Notes under the pieces: generated by a model
Databases searched by the model: none
What the model was told of the DNA's origin: nothing
The model's input: the letters and a program-made list of their open reading frames with translations, nothing else
Assembly: GCF_014836955.1 (NCBI RefSeq)
Contig: NZ_JACSPV010000012.1
Coordinates: forward strand, 1 to 64,000
DNA length: 64,000 nt
Direction of reading: 5' to 3'
Origin: Bacillus norwichensis
GTDB taxonomy: Bacteria; Bacillota; Bacilli; Bacillales; Bacillaceae_C
In this document: in pieces, positions 42,929 through 53,617 of the stretch
Layout of the letters: each line of letters begins with the position of its first letter
Position numbering within the stretch: position 1 is the stretch's first letter
Position numbers and translations under genes: made by a program

Positions 42929-43240
42929 TCAGCGGGTTTGTCCATCAAAATGTTTCGCTTCCTCTTTTACATATGGAATATGATGGCGGAAAGATTTAAA
43001 TCCCACCCATGCACTGGCGCATCCCAGTAAAATAAAAATGGCAGCAACAATATAGGTTGTTGTTGTACTGAACAAAAAAAGCTGGTTTAATCCAAATAAT
43101 GCAACAAACAGACCTAGGGCCATGCTGGATTTTCCGCTGAGCAACTTTCTTTCCATCGGCCGTCTGCTTCGAAAGTACTTTATTTTATAGTAAATATAAA
43201 ACGAAGCTGACAAGATGATCAGAAAAACTAAAAATGGCAT
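42929..43240 (-). CDS. ytpI: YtpI-like membrane protein
   Basis: This 103-aa protein has three hydrophobic helices: MPFLVFLIILSASFYIYYKI, a middle ALGLFVALFGLNQLFLF and a third YIVAAIFILLGCASAWVGF. KSSMALGLFVALFGLNQ and the YKIKYFRSRRPMERK loop match the B. subtilis YtpI pattern. Function unknown. ATG at 43240 has GGAGG eight bases upstream; the frame extends to 43255. It is divergent from nrnA. Confidence 0.85.
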   Translation of the reverse strand: MPFLVFLIILSASFYIYYKIKYFRSRRPMERKLLSGKSSMALGLFVALFGLNQLFLFSTTTTYIVAAIFILLGCASAWVGFKSFRHHIPYVKEEAKHFDGQTR

Positions 43241-43368
43241 TTTTCCATCCTCCAAATCAATAACTGGTCATCCATTTTATTGTAACGTCAATCAATTATA
43301 AATGCTACTTGCCCAATAGCGAATATTTCATGAACTTCCTTGATTGTGCAAGGTGAAAGGAGCTTCTT

Positions 43369-44307
43369 ATGAAAGAAGAGATTTTTGAAGCTATCAAAAG
43401 CTATAATACCATCATTATTCATCGCCATGTCCGTCCGGATCCTGACGCCTATGGATCCCAAGGAGGATTAGCTGAAATTTTGAGAGCATCCTTCCCTGAC
43501 AAGCAGATTTATGCTGTAGGAAAACATGATCCATCCTTGGATTATTTACGTAAACCAGATGTTGTTTCTGATGAGGTGTACAAAGGAGCTTTGGTCATCG
43601 TTTGTGATACAGCCAACCAGGAAAGGATCTGCGATTCAAGATATCATTTAGGTGATAAGCTGATTAAAATCGACCATCACCCAAATGAAGATCCGTACGG
43701 GGATATTTTATGGGTTGATTTGAAAGCATCTTCCGTAAGTGAAATGATCTATGAATTTTATAAAACATTTAGCGATGAAGGTTTAATAATGACCGATGAA
43801 GCAGCTAGATTAATATATGCTGGAATTGTCGGGGACACCGGGCGGTTTTTATATCCGAGTGCCACAAAGAAAACATTTGAATACGCTAAAGATTTAATAG
43901 GTTATTCCTTTGATCGGGGACTTCTGTATAACAGCATGTACGAGCTAGAACCAAACATGATTAAACTGCAGGGATATGTGTTGGAAAATTTCACAATGAA
44001 TGAAGACGGAGCGGCAGTAATATCCATTCACAAAGGAACCCTTGAAGAATACAGAATTCTCCCGTCAGAGGCATCCCAGCTTGTAAGCTCTTTGGGGATG
44101 GCAAAAGGAATCAAAGCATGGGTCTTTTTTATCGAAGAAGATGATCAAATCCGTGTTCGCCTGCGTTCAAAGGGGCCAGTCATCAATACAATTGCCATGA
44201 AATATAATGGCGGTGGGCATCCTCTTGCGGCAGGAGCTTCGGTTTACTCATGGGACGAAGCAAAAGAAGTGATAGAAGATATAGAAGCGGTGTGCAGACA
44301 AAATTAA
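43369..44307 (+). CDS. nrnA: Bifunctional oligoribonuclease / pAp phosphatase NrnA
   Basis: NrnA degrades very short RNAs (nanoRNA) to mononucleotides and dephosphorylates 3'-phosphoadenosine 5'-phosphate. The 312-aa protein has DHH-domain metal motifs HRHVRPDPDAYGSQ (about residues 19-32), VCDTANQERI and KIDHHPNEDPYGD, and a C-terminal DHHA1 domain with GGGHPLAAGASV. SD AAAGGAGC precedes the ATG. B. subtilis nrnA (ytqI) sits in the same place. Confidence 0.95.
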   Translation: MKEEIFEAIKSYNTIIIHRHVRPDPDAYGSQGGLAEILRASFPDKQIYAVGKHDPSLDYLRKPDVVSDEVYKGALVIVCDTANQERICDSRYHLGDKLIKIDHHPNEDPYGDILWVDLKASSVSEMIYEFYKTFSDEGLIMTDEAARLIYAGIVGDTGRFLYPSATKKTFEYAKDLIGYSFDRGLLYNSMYELEPNMIKLQGYVLENFTMNEDGAAVISIHKGTLEEYRILPSEASQLVSSLGMAKGIKAWVFFIEEDDQIRVRLRSKGPVINTIAMKYNGGGHPLAAGASVYSWDEAKEVIEDIEAVCRQN

Positions 44308-44317
44308 TGGCCGATTC

Positions 44318-44824
44318 TTAGTCAGCCAGTTTCAATTCCAATACAAGGCTGATCGTTGTGTAAAAATATAACTCATTGACGATCAGCCTGTATTGCTTTC
44401 CGTTTATGTTCAATGTTTTATTTTCAACCGTCTTTTTTATAATCTCTTTATTTTTATAAGCGGTTGTCAAATCTTTGGCGATCAGCGATTTTAAATCCTC
44501 TTTAATGGATTCCTCTGCTTCATAAATACTTTGGCGGTCACGGATTTCGTATCGTTCAAAGTTTTGGATTTTCACATCAATCTCTTGGACGATCAGCATT
44601 TCTTCATTCTTTTTATTCAGTTCCTGGTATTCCTCTTCCCAAATTTGAATATAGCCATTTAATTCTTTGATCCGGATAGCTTGCCTTTCTATGATTGTAC
44701 TATTTTTTTGCTGGGCAATTCCAAATATGAAGAGGAAGATAAGCCAGCTAATGCATCCACCGACAGCAGCACCTGCAAAAAAACGCTGCCATACCGGATG
44801 GCGATACAATGGAGGAATTCTCAT
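44318..44824 (-). CDS. ytrI: Sporulation membrane protein YtrI
   Basis: This 168-aa protein has one membrane helix near the N-terminus (about residues 13-38, RFFAGAAVGGCISWLIFLFIFG), then a coiled-coil external or forespore-facing part. B. subtilis YtrI is made under sigma-E and needed for efficient sporulation. ATG at 44824 gives MRIPPLYRHP and overlaps the ytrH stop as ATGA, so I prefer it to the upstream frame opening at 44848. Confidence 0.88.
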   Translation of the reverse strand: MRIPPLYRHPVWQRFFAGAAVGGCISWLIFLFIFGIAQQKNSTIIERQAIRIKELNGYIQIWEEEYQELNKKNEEMLIVQEIDVKIQNFERYEIRDRQSIYEAEESIKEDLKSLIAKDLTTAYKNKEIIKKTVENKTLNINGKQYRLIVNELYFYTTISLVLELKLAD

Positions 44825-45153
44825 GATATGTGCTCCTGGGTAAGCCAAGAAATGATCAAGGAGGCTGTTTTGGCACCGCCCATTGCAGACAATATCAATA
44901 AAAATTGCTTGAACAGATCAGTTGTACCACCTTCCAGAAATCCTTTTTCAAAACTATACACTGTGTCGAAGGTACCTCCAATGGCTGCAATGATGGCCCA
45001 AATCCTTACCCGTCCCGCTATGTTGGCTATTTCGGCCAACAACGGTGCTCCAGTAATAAAAGCAGCTAATCCGCCGATCAAAGAGCCTCCAAGCATGACT
45101 CCAAAAGCAATAAAATAACTATTAAAAAAAGCTGGAAAAAATGGTTCTTGCAT
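44821..45153 (-). CDS. ytrH: Sporulation membrane protein YtrH
   Basis: This 110-aa integral membrane protein has several hydrophobic segments; FNSYFIAFGVMLGGSLIGGLAAFITG, AAIGGTFDTVYSFEKGF and LTQEHIS are the recognisable family parts. In B. subtilis ytrH-ytrI form a sigma-E operon required for full sporulation. ATG at 45153 is preceded by GGGGTTGG at modest SD strength. It is divergent from dnaE and coupled to ytrI by four-base overlap. Confidence 0.88.
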   Translation of the reverse strand: MQEPFFPAFFNSYFIAFGVMLGGSLIGGLAAFITGAPLLAEIANIAGRVRIWAIIAAIGGTFDTVYSFEKGFLEGGTTDLFKQFLLILSAMGGAKTASLIISWLTQEHIS

Positions 45154-45215
45154 GATTACCAACCCCAAAGATTAAATTATTCTTCCTTTGTTATTACTTA
45201 TATGGGACAAACCGT

Positions 45216-45244
45216 TAATGTATGTAAAAATAAAGGTTATAATA
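45216..45244 (+). promoter_or_regulatory. Candidate sigma-A promoter of dnaE
   Basis: TTAATG, 17 bp, then a perfect TATAAT (45239-45244), 67 bp before the dnaE start. The -35 is weak. Confidence 0.45.
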
Positions 45245-45311
45245 GAGGGGAACGAATATTCCATTTGAACTTTATTGACAGGAAGTATCGGATAGAAATG
45301 AGGTAAATCAC

Positions 45312-48300
45312 TTGAACTTTGTTCAATTGCAAATAGCTACTGCATACAGTTTGCTGTCAAGTACGGTTTCCATCTCTGAGTTGGTTCAGGAAGCGAAGAA
45401 GAACAATTACTATGCTTTGTCCATCACAGATCATAATGTTTTATATGGTGTCTTGTCTTTCTATCAAACTTGCAAGGAAGCAGGGATTAAACCAATTATC
45501 GGGATGACTGCGGATGTGGCAGTGGAAGAACAGCAGGCGTATCCTTTGGTTTTATTGGCCAAAAACAATGTAGGCTATACCAACCTTTTAAAAATCTCAA
45601 GTGCTATTCAAATACAGCAAGATAAAACCATTTCATGGAAATGGCTTAGGTCATACAGCGAGGGACTAATTGCTATTACACCAGGAATCAGGGGAGAAAT
45701 TGAGCAGCTCTTGAAGGAAGGGAACCTGGAACAGGCAAGAACAGCTACAGAGCGCTACATCTCTACGTTTGATGAGGACTCCTTTTATATTTCATTGCAG
45801 GACCATCAAGCTAATCCTTCGTCTGGTTTTATTAAGGTCATTGATGAGTTTGCAAAGGATCTGGGAATCAAGACGGTTGTGACAAATGATGTTCGGTATT
45901 TAGATAAAGAGGATCACTTTGCCTATACGTGTCTTGAGGCGATCCGTGATGGAGAAAAGCTGGACATTGCGGATGAACAATTAAATAAAACCGGAGAATA
46001 TTATTTCAAAAGCAAGGAAGACATGTGTGAGTTATTTTCCGAGTACAAGGAAGCACTTGAAAATACCTTTCGGATTGCCGAAGAATGCAACGTCCTCATA
46101 GAAACAGACAGACATCTGTTGCCAAAGTATCCCGTTTCTGAAAACCAGACAGCGCAAAGCATGCTTTTGGTTCAATGTGAAAAAGGGTTAGAGAAAAGGG
46201 GAATCGATAGTCCTGAATACAAAAGAAGACTGAAGTATGAACTGGAAATCATCAACCAAATGGGGTTTAATGATTATTTTCTGATTGTATGGGACTTTAT
46301 GAAGTATGCGAGAGAGAACGGGATTTTGACAGGGCCAGGTCGTGGATCGGCAGCGGGATCACTTGTCTCTTATGTGCTTGAAATTACGGATGTTGATCCA
46401 ATCAAACATGGCCTATTGTTTGAGAGATTCTTGAATCCAGAAAGAATCTCCATGCCGGATATTGATATCGACTTTCCGGACGTCCGTCGTGATGAGGTAA
46501 TCGAATATGTGGCTGACAAATACGGAAAAATGAATGTGGCTCATATTATTACATTTGGAACATTTGCTGCGAAGGCTGCGCTTCGTGATACAGCGAGGGT
46601 TTTTGGTTTAAGCCCGAAAGAGATCGACCGGCTTTCGAAAATGATACCATCCCGTCTCGGTCAAACATTGGCAGGAGCTATTCAAGAATCTGGAGGATTG
46701 CGAGACATGATTGCATCCTCTGAGCAAAACCATTTGATGTTTGAGACGGCATTAAAGTTGGAGGGACTTCCAAGACATACTTCCATCCATGCTGCTGGGG
46801 TAGTCATTAGCGAGGAACCGCTCGTGAACATTATTCCGATCAAAGAAGGACCAGATGGTGTGTATGTGACACAGCTTCCTATGGAAGATCTGGAAAAAAT
46901 AGGCCTCCTGAAAATGGACTTTTTGGGGCTGCGGAATCTAACCCTTTTGGAGCAGGTGATCAAAAGTATTAAAATCCATACAGGGAAAACGATTAATTTA
47001 AAGAATATCCCGTTTGCAGATGAAAAAACATTTCAGTTACTGCAAAAAGGTGACACGACCGGAATTTTTCAACTGGAATCTGAAGGGATGAGAAAGGTCC
47101 TAAGAGAACTTCGGCCGACAGAGTTCGAAGACATTGTAGCGGTTAATGCGCTTTTTAGGCCGGGACCGATGGAGAACATCCCGACTTATATTAAAAGAAA
47201 GCATGGCGAAGAGAAAGTTGAATATTCTCATCCTGATCTGAAGCCAATCTTGGATTTCACGTATGGAGTCATTGTCTATCAAGAACAAATCATGCAAATA
47301 GCGGCGGTGCTTTCCGGCTATTCTCTAGGGGAAGCTGATCTTCTTAGAAGAGCTGTTAGTAAGAAGAAGCGTGAAGTCCTCGACCAGCAGAGGAAGCGGT
47401 TCGTCTCCGGAGCAGTTGAAAAAGGATACGACCAGCATACTGCCAATACCACATACGATTTAATTGTTCGTTTTGCAAATTATGGTTTCAACCGCAGTCA
47501 TGCAGTGGCATACAGTTTTATTGCTTGGCAGCTTGCCTGGTTAAAAGCTCATTATTCAAAATATTTCATGGCTGCTCTCTTGACGTCTGTAATAGGAAAC
47601 GAGGACAAAATTGCTCTTTATACCGCGGAAGCTAAGCAAAAAGGAATCGACGTCCTTCCTCCGTCCATTAATAAAAGCCATTTTCCTTTTCTTGCTGAAA
47701 AAGGAGGGATTCGCTTTAGTTTAAGAGGAGTTAAAGGACTCGGTGTTGCTGCAATGAAAGAGATTGTCCAGGCACGAGAAGGAGGCCCATTTAAAGACCT
47801 GTTTGACTTTTGCCTTCGGGTGTCTCCAAGAATCATCAATAAAAAAATACTGGAGTCGTTAATATATGCGGGCAGCTTTGATGAATTCGGAAAAGACAGA
47901 GCTGTTTTACTTGCGACGCTTCAAGTAGCTGTTGAGCACGCTGAACTGATGAGACCTTCAAGTAGTACATCGGATCTTTTCATCGAAGAAGAGATGTTTC
48001 AGATAAAACCGATGTATGTGGAAGCGGAGCCGATGCTGCTTCCAGACAAACTGGCATTTGAAAAAGAAACGACTGGGATTTTTTTATCCAGTCATCCGGC
48101 AACTGCCTTTGAAGAAGGATTCCTATCAGCTGGTGCCGCCAAATTGATTCATCTGGAACCGGGGCAAAGAAATAGATCAGTAGGTATTTATTTGACTGGA
48201 GTCAAAACAATCCGTACGAAAAAGGGCGACGTCATGGCTTTTATTACGATGAGCGATCCTTCAGGGGAGTTGGAAGGGGTTGTTTTTCCAGACGTTTACA

Positions 48301-48665
48301 GGCGAAGCAGTGAATTATTGAAGCAGGGAGAAGTTGTTCTTCTCAGTGGAAATGTGGAGGAGCGTAAAGGTGCCATTCAGTTTATTGTTCAAAAAGTTGT
48401 TTCAGTAAGAGAATTGAAAGATAACGTCAGCGAACAAATGAAGACATTGTATGTGAAAATTCCAGCTGAAATGCAAGTGCCTGCTATATTAAATAAACTG
48501 CATTCCATTTTTGAGAAATATCCAGGACAAACACGGGTCATCCTCTATTATGAGAAAGAAAATAAAATGATCAAGCTAGGGGATAAAAAGCGCGTTGATC
48601 CTACTGATACATGTTTGAAAGAGATTAGCGGACTTCTTGGAGCAGATTGTGTAAAGTTAAAATAA
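45312..48665 (+). CDS. dnaE: DNA polymerase III subunit alpha DnaE
   Basis: In Firmicutes DnaE extends RNA primers, mainly on the lagging strand, before handing over to PolC. The 1117-aa protein has an N-terminal PHP domain, the palm with PDIDIDFPD (catalytic aspartates), SKKKREVLDQQR fingers, a helix-hairpin-helix region and an OB fold (about residues 955-1050, SVGIYLTGVKTIRTKKGDVMAF). The PHP HxH metal motif near residue 4 reads QLQIATAYS, with both histidines gone, so PHP metal binding is probably lost. The start is TTG with GAGGTAA upstream. Confidence 0.96.
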   Translation: MNFVQLQIATAYSLLSSTVSISELVQEAKKNNYYALSITDHNVLYGVLSFYQTCKEAGIKPIIGMTADVAVEEQQAYPLVLLAKNNVGYTNLLKISSAIQIQQDKTISWKWLRSYSEGLIAITPGIRGEIEQLLKEGNLEQARTATERYISTFDEDSFYISLQDHQANPSSGFIKVIDEFAKDLGIKTVVTNDVRYLDKEDHFAYTCLEAIRDGEKLDIADEQLNKTGEYYFKSKEDMCELFSEYKEALENTFRIAEECNVLIETDRHLLPKYPVSENQTAQSMLLVQCEKGLEKRGIDSPEYKRRLKYELEIINQMGFNDYFLIVWDFMKYARENGILTGPGRGSAAGSLVSYVLEITDVDPIKHGLLFERFLNPERISMPDIDIDFPDVRRDEVIEYVADKYGKMNVAHIITFGTFAAKAALRDTARVFGLSPKEIDRLSKMIPSRLGQTLAGAIQESGGLRDMIASSEQNHLMFETALKLEGLPRHTSIHAAGVVISEEPLVNIIPIKEGPDGVYVTQLPMEDLEKIGLLKMDFLGLRNLTLLEQVIKSIKIHTGKTINLKNIPFADEKTFQLLQKGDTTGIFQLESEGMRKVLRELRPTEFEDIVAVNALFRPGPMENIPTYIKRKHGEEKVEYSHPDLKPILDFTYGVIVYQEQIMQIAAVLSGYSLGEADLLRRAVSKKKREVLDQQRKRFVSGAVEKGYDQHTANTTYDLIVRFANYGFNRSHAVAYSFIAWQLAWLKAHYSKYFMAALLTSVIGNEDKIALYTAEAKQKGIDVLPPSINKSHFPFLAEKGGIRFSLRGVKGLGVAAMKEIVQAREGGPFKDLFDFCLRVSPRIINKKILESLIYAGSFDEFGKDRAVLLATLQVAVEHAELMRPSSSTSDLFIEEEMFQIKPMYVEAEPMLLPDKLAFEKETTGIFLSSHPATAFEEGFLSAGAAKLIHLEPGQRNRSVGIYLTGVKTIRTKKGDVMAFITMSDPSGELEGVVFPDVYRRSSELLKQGEVVLLSGNVEERKGAIQFIVQKVVSVRELKDNVSEQMKTLYVKIPAEMQVPAILNKLHSIFEKYPGQTRVILYYEKENKMIKLGDKKRVDPTDTCLKEISGLLGADCVKLK

Positions 48666-48762
48666 TTTTCTCAAATAGACGATAATATGGTATATTGTTT
48701 TATAAGCTTTTTTATTGGTGTATAAAAAACTGGGTATGGTTTGTATGAAGGAGTGAATATTG

Positions 48763-50001
48763 TTGTCATTGCGTGATGAAGCATTGCATATACACAAATT
48801 ACATAAGGGGAAGCTTGAATCAAAGTCCAAAATTGAAGTGAAAAATGCAAAAGATTTGAGTCTAGCTTACTCCCCTGGTGTTGCTGAGCCATGTAAGGAA
48901 ATTTATGAAAATCCAGGAACTGTGTATGATTATACAATGAAAGGCAACATGGTTGCTGTAGTTTCTGATGGAACAGCAGTGTTGGGACTGGGAAATATCG
49001 GCCCTGAGGCAGCTTTGCCAGTTATGGAAGGTAAGGCAGTATTGTTTAAGAGTTTTGCCGGTGTGGATGCTTTTCCAATCTGCCTAGATACAACAAATGT
49101 AGATGATATTGTCCAAACAGTTAAACTGCTTGAACCAACATTCGGCGGAGTGAATCTTGAGGATATAGCAGCTCCAAACTGTTTTGAAATCGAGAATAGA
49201 TTAAAGAAAGAATTAAGCATCCCTGTTTTTCATGATGATCAACATGGTACAGCCATTGTTACAGTAGCTGGTCTTATGAATGCATTGAAAATTACAGGAA
49301 GAAGAATGTCTGAAATAAAAGTGGTGGCAAATGGAGCCGGTGCAGCGGGAATTGCGATTATTAAACTGCTTCATAGCTACGGTGTTCGAGACATCATCAT
49401 GTGTGATTCCAGAGGGGCAATCTATGAAGGCCGTGAAGAAGGAATGAATGAAGTGAAGGCAGAAGTTGCCAAATTCACTAACCGTGATCGACTTGACGGT
49501 GACTTGTCCTATGTCATCCAGGATGCTGACGTATTTATTGGGGTATCTGTAGCGGGTGCATTGACAGAAGAAATGGTCGCTTCCATGAAAAAAGATCCGA
49601 TTATTTTTGCTATGGCCAACCCGGATCCAGAAATTATGCCTAATGTTGCCAAGGCTGCGGGTGCGAAAGTAGTCGGAACAGGAAGATCTGACTTCCCGAA
49701 CCAGGTCAATAACGTATTGGCATTCCCTGGACTTTTCCGCGGAGCGCTTGACGTACAAGCTACAAAGATCAATGAGAGAATGAAACAGGCTGCAGTAGAG
49801 GCTATAGCGAGCTTGGTTTCGGAAGACGAACTGTCTCCTGATTTTGTCATTCCAGGACCATTTGACCCGAGGGTTGCCCCTTATGTGGCGGCTGCGGTTG
49901 CCGAAGCTGCTATGGAATCAGGAGTGGCACGTATTAAAGTGGATCCAGATAAGATCAAGGAAAAGACTATGCAACTCGCTGTTATTGGTAAAGATAAATA
50001 A
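48763..50001 (+). CDS. ytsJ: NAD(P)-dependent malic enzyme YtsJ
   Basis: This enzyme decarboxylates malate to pyruvate; B. subtilis YtsJ is the main NADP-linked form. The 412-aa protein has YSPGVAEPCKEIYENP, the VVSDGTAVLGLGNIGPEAALPVMEGK core, HDDQHGTA metal site and the nucleotide-binding VVANGAGAAGIAI. TTG at 48763 gives MSLRDEAL, matching the family start, nine bases after GAAGGAG; a TTG one codon earlier is possible. It lies between dnaE and accD as in B. subtilis. Confidence 0.95.
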   Translation: MSLRDEALHIHKLHKGKLESKSKIEVKNAKDLSLAYSPGVAEPCKEIYENPGTVYDYTMKGNMVAVVSDGTAVLGLGNIGPEAALPVMEGKAVLFKSFAGVDAFPICLDTTNVDDIVQTVKLLEPTFGGVNLEDIAAPNCFEIENRLKKELSIPVFHDDQHGTAIVTVAGLMNALKITGRRMSEIKVVANGAGAAGIAIIKLLHSYGVRDIIMCDSRGAIYEGREEGMNEVKAEVAKFTNRDRLDGDLSYVIQDADVFIGVSVAGALTEEMVASMKKDPIIFAMANPDPEIMPNVAKAAGAKVVGTGRSDFPNQVNNVLAFPGLFRGALDVQATKINERMKQAAVEAIASLVSEDELSPDFVIPGPFDPRVAPYVAAAVAEAAMESGVARIKVDPDKIKEKTMQLAVIGKDK

Positions 50002-50017
50002 GTTTATACTGGAAACA

Positions 50018-50058
50018 AAGGAAAGGCCGTGCCGATTTGAAGGCCGGTCTTTCCTATG
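50018..50058 (+). terminator. ytsJ terminator
   Basis: GGAAAGGCCG and the mirror CCGGTCTTTCC make an imperfect stem soon after the stop codon; only a short T-rich tail follows. Confidence 0.55.
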
Positions 50059-50275
50059 CGTGTTCAATCCTTAGAAAAATAAAAGGATAGGAAAACTGTC
50101 CATTATTCAGACGACCAGATTGTTACAGAATCTTTGATACTACAACAAGTGTCGCCTAGCTCGCAAGAACAAGAGCTTCTCTAAACGTATTGTGTACATT
50201 TACGAGGGAGGCTTCTTGTCTTGCCGAGGCTTATCAAGGCGCTTGCACTTTTCTGATTTGAAAGGAGGGCCTGCT

Positions 50276-51160
50276 GTGCTTAAAGATTTTTTTTCAAAGC
50301 AAAAGAATGCAAAGCCAAAGAAAAGGAAATACGCAACCATTCCTTCTGAATCTGCCAAGCAGGATGTTCCCGAAGGAATTATGTCGAAATGCCCGGAATG
50401 TAAGAAGATTATGTATACGAAAGAGCTCCAGAAGAATAACAAGGTCTGCCTTCATTGCGGTCATCATTACAGAATGACGGCTCAAGAAAGAGTTGAAAGC
50501 TTGTTTGACGAGGGGTCCTTTGTGCCATTTGATGAAAAAATAGCAACAGAAAATCCGCTTGGTTTTCCGAATTATTTAGAGAAGCTGGAGCAGGATAGAG
50601 AAAAATCAAAGATGGACGAAGCAGTCCTTACTGGTTCAGGGACAATTAATCAGATTGAAGTGGTAACAGCTATTATGGATTCCCGTTTCCGTATGGGAAG
50701 TATGGGTTCGGTTGTAGGTGAAAAAATCGCGAGAGCTATTGAAGCTGCGGCTGAAAAAAAAGTGCCATTCATTATTTTTACTGCTTCAGGTGGTGCCAGG
50801 ATGCAAGAGGGAATATTATCTTTAATGCAAATGGCTAAAACGAGCACGGCACTTAAAATGCTCAGCAATCAAGGCGGTTTAATTATTTCTATCATGACTC
50901 ATCCTACAACAGGAGGGGTTTCGGCAAGCTTCGCTTCGCTTGGCGACTTTAATTTTGCGGAACCAGGGGCTTTGATCGGTTTTGCCGGTCGGCGTGTTAT
51001 TGAGCAGACCATAAGGGAAGAACTTCCTGATGATTTCCAGACGGCTGAATTCCTATTAAATCATGGTCAGCTTGATGCAGTCATCCCGCGTTCTGAAATG
51101 AAGGAAAAGCTGACGACAGTGCTTGAAATTCATCAACAAGTAGGTGATATTGCATGGTGA
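50276..51160 (+). CDS. accD: Acetyl-CoA carboxylase carboxyltransferase subunit beta
   Basis: AccD with AccA transfers carboxyl from biotin to acetyl-CoA, making malonyl-CoA for fatty acid synthesis. The 294-aa protein has the N-terminal zinc ribbon cysteines 39, 42, 58 and 61 (KCPECKK, CLHCGHH), then the crotonase-like carboxyltransferase core ([25 protein letters not shown]). GTG at 50276 is preferred because AAAGGAGGG lies at SD distance and gives VLKDFFSK; the frame opens further at 50192. It overlaps accA by seven bases. Confidence 0.95.
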   Translation: MLKDFFSKQKNAKPKKRKYATIPSESAKQDVPEGIMSKCPECKKIMYTKELQKNNKVCLHCGHHYRMTAQERVESLFDEGSFVPFDEKIATENPLGFPNYLEKLEQDREKSKMDEAVLTGSGTINQIEVVTAIMDSRFRMGSMGSVVGEKIARAIEAAAEKKVPFIIFTASGGARMQEGILSLMQMAKTSTALKMLSNQGGLIISIMTHPTTGGVSASFASLGDFNFAEPGALIGFAGRRVIEQTIREELPDDFQTAEFLLNHGQLDAVIPRSEMKEKLTTVLEIHQQVGDIAW

Positions 51161-52134
51161 ACGAGCTGGAATTTGAAAGACCTGTGCTTGAACTTCGAGA
51201 AAAAATAGCGGAATTAAGAGAGTTCACGAAAAACTCGGATGTAGATTTGTCAGATGAAATCGACAAACTGGAGTCCCGGTTGGAAGTGCTTGAGAAAGAA
51301 ATATATGAAAATATGCGTCCTTGGGACCGTGTTCAGCTTGCCCGCCATCCTAAAAGGCCGACAACGCTTGATTATGTTGAGCATTTATTTACTGATTTTC
51401 TGGAGCTTCATGGAGACAGGCTGTATGGCGATGATCAGGCCCTTGTAGGTGGAATTGCTAAATACAAAGGTCTTCCAGTGACTGTGATTGGCCACCAGCG
51501 AGGCAGGGATACTAAGGAAAATATTCGCCGGAATTTTGGGATGCCGCATCCGGAAGGCTATCGTAAGGCCTTACGTTTGATGAAACAGGCTGAAAAGTTT
51601 CGCCGACCTGTTATTTGCTTCATCGATACAAAAGGAGCGTATCCGGGAAAATCAGCGGAAGAGCGGGGACAGAGTGAAGCCATTGCACGGAATCTTTTTG
51701 AAATGGCCGGCTTGAAGGTGCCGATTATTTGTATCGTCACTGGAGAAGGAGGAAGCGGAGGAGCTTTGGGTCTTGGAGTCGGAGATCGGATCTATATGCT
51801 GGAAAACTCCACGTATTCGGTCATTACCCCTGAAGGGGCGGCAAGTATTTTATGGAAAGATGCTTCCTTGGCGAAGCAGGCGGCAGAAGCAATGAAAATC
51901 ACTGCGCCTGATCTGAAGGATCTCGGAATCATTGATGCAATCATTTCTGAGGTAAGAGGTGGGGCCCACAAAGATATCCAAAAGCAGGCGGAAGAGATTG
52001 ACAAAGTCCTGAAAAAAGCTTTGAAGGAGCTTATTCATCAAGACTCCGATACCCTTATAAAAGATCGTTACGAGAAATTTAAAAAGATGGGTAAATATGC
52101 TGAACAAAAAGAATATGAAAATGTTCAAAATTAA
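51154..52134 (+). CDS. accA: Acetyl-CoA carboxylase carboxyltransferase subunit alpha
   Basis: The 326-aa partner of AccD starts with a coiled-coil N-terminus ([20 protein letters not shown]), then [45 protein letters not shown] and [28 protein letters not shown], the biotin/acetyl-CoA site. Translational coupling with accD should keep the subunits stoichiometric. No FapR-like operator was seen upstream of accD. Confidence 0.96.
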   Translation: MVNELEFERPVLELREKIAELREFTKNSDVDLSDEIDKLESRLEVLEKEIYENMRPWDRVQLARHPKRPTTLDYVEHLFTDFLELHGDRLYGDDQALVGGIAKYKGLPVTVIGHQRGRDTKENIRRNFGMPHPEGYRKALRLMKQAEKFRRPVICFIDTKGAYPGKSAEERGQSEAIARNLFEMAGLKVPIICIVTGEGGSGGALGLGVGDRIYMLENSTYSVITPEGAASILWKDASLAKQAAEAMKITAPDLKDLGIIDAIISEVRGGAHKDIQKQAEEIDKVLKKALKELIHQDSDTLIKDRYEKFKKMGKYAEQKEYENVQN

Positions 52135-52302
52135 GAGGCTGGGACAGAACCATTTTAGGTAAAGGAAAATCCGAACTTTGATTCAAATTTCTTCTAGGAG
52201 AAATTGAATCAGTTCGGATTTTCTTGTTTAAAGCTATTAATTTCTATAAATCATTCGTCTTTTAGGTTGATCTTTTTAGTTATGTCCCAGCCTCTTTTTT
52301 AA
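52133..52302. repeat. Nested inverted repeat after accA
   Basis: Outer arms AAGAGGCTGGGACA (52133-52146) and TGTCCCAGCCTCTT (52283-52296) are perfect over 14 bp and end in TTTT. Inside lies a second long hairpin: AAAATCCGAACT (52166-52177) with AGTTCGGATTTT (52211-52222), extended by GATTCAA/TTGAATC. It surely can terminate accDA transcription. The cruciform-like build and 165-bp length suggest a mobile repeat recruited as terminator. Confidence 0.8.
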
Positions 52303-52547
52303 TGTATTCAATCGTGTATTTCGTAACTCAACAATCGAAATGAACGGTTTCCAATCAGCACTAAACGTCCCCGTAAAAGGTGTGTTTTGCAACACAGGCA
52401 TCAATTAGAATTAAATGGTACATTTATGGGGCGGCTATCAAAAAAAACGTCACCAGCAACCGCCTGAAATTCTAGTCTGCTAAGCCCACATTTCGCTGGG
52501 TTAAACAAGCCATTTCGACCTTCTTGATCCCTGTTCCTATATAAAAT
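52303..52547. other. Gene-free stretch upstream of pfkA
   Basis: There is no credible reading frame and no recognised RNA. In related genomes accA and pfkA are closer, as far as I recall; this extra sequence and the nested repeat account for the difference. Confidence 0.4.
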
Positions 52548-52576
52548 TTGTTAATAGCATGATGAAATGGTATTTT
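52548..52576 (+). promoter_or_regulatory. Candidate sigma-A promoter of pfkA-pyk
   Basis: TTGTTA (52548-52553), 17 bp, TATTTT (52571-52576) with an extended -10 TGG just before it. It lies 55 bp upstream of pfkA. Confidence 0.5.
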
Positions 52577-52586
52577 TAACATATAA

Positions 52587-53591
<1,005 letters not shown>

Positions 53592-53617
53592 ATGACTTTC
53601 AACAAGGAGGAGTATTA

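Noticed and set aside
50002-50275. FapR operator upstream of accDA
   Set aside because: No 17-bp TTAGTACCT-type palindrome found in the spacer.
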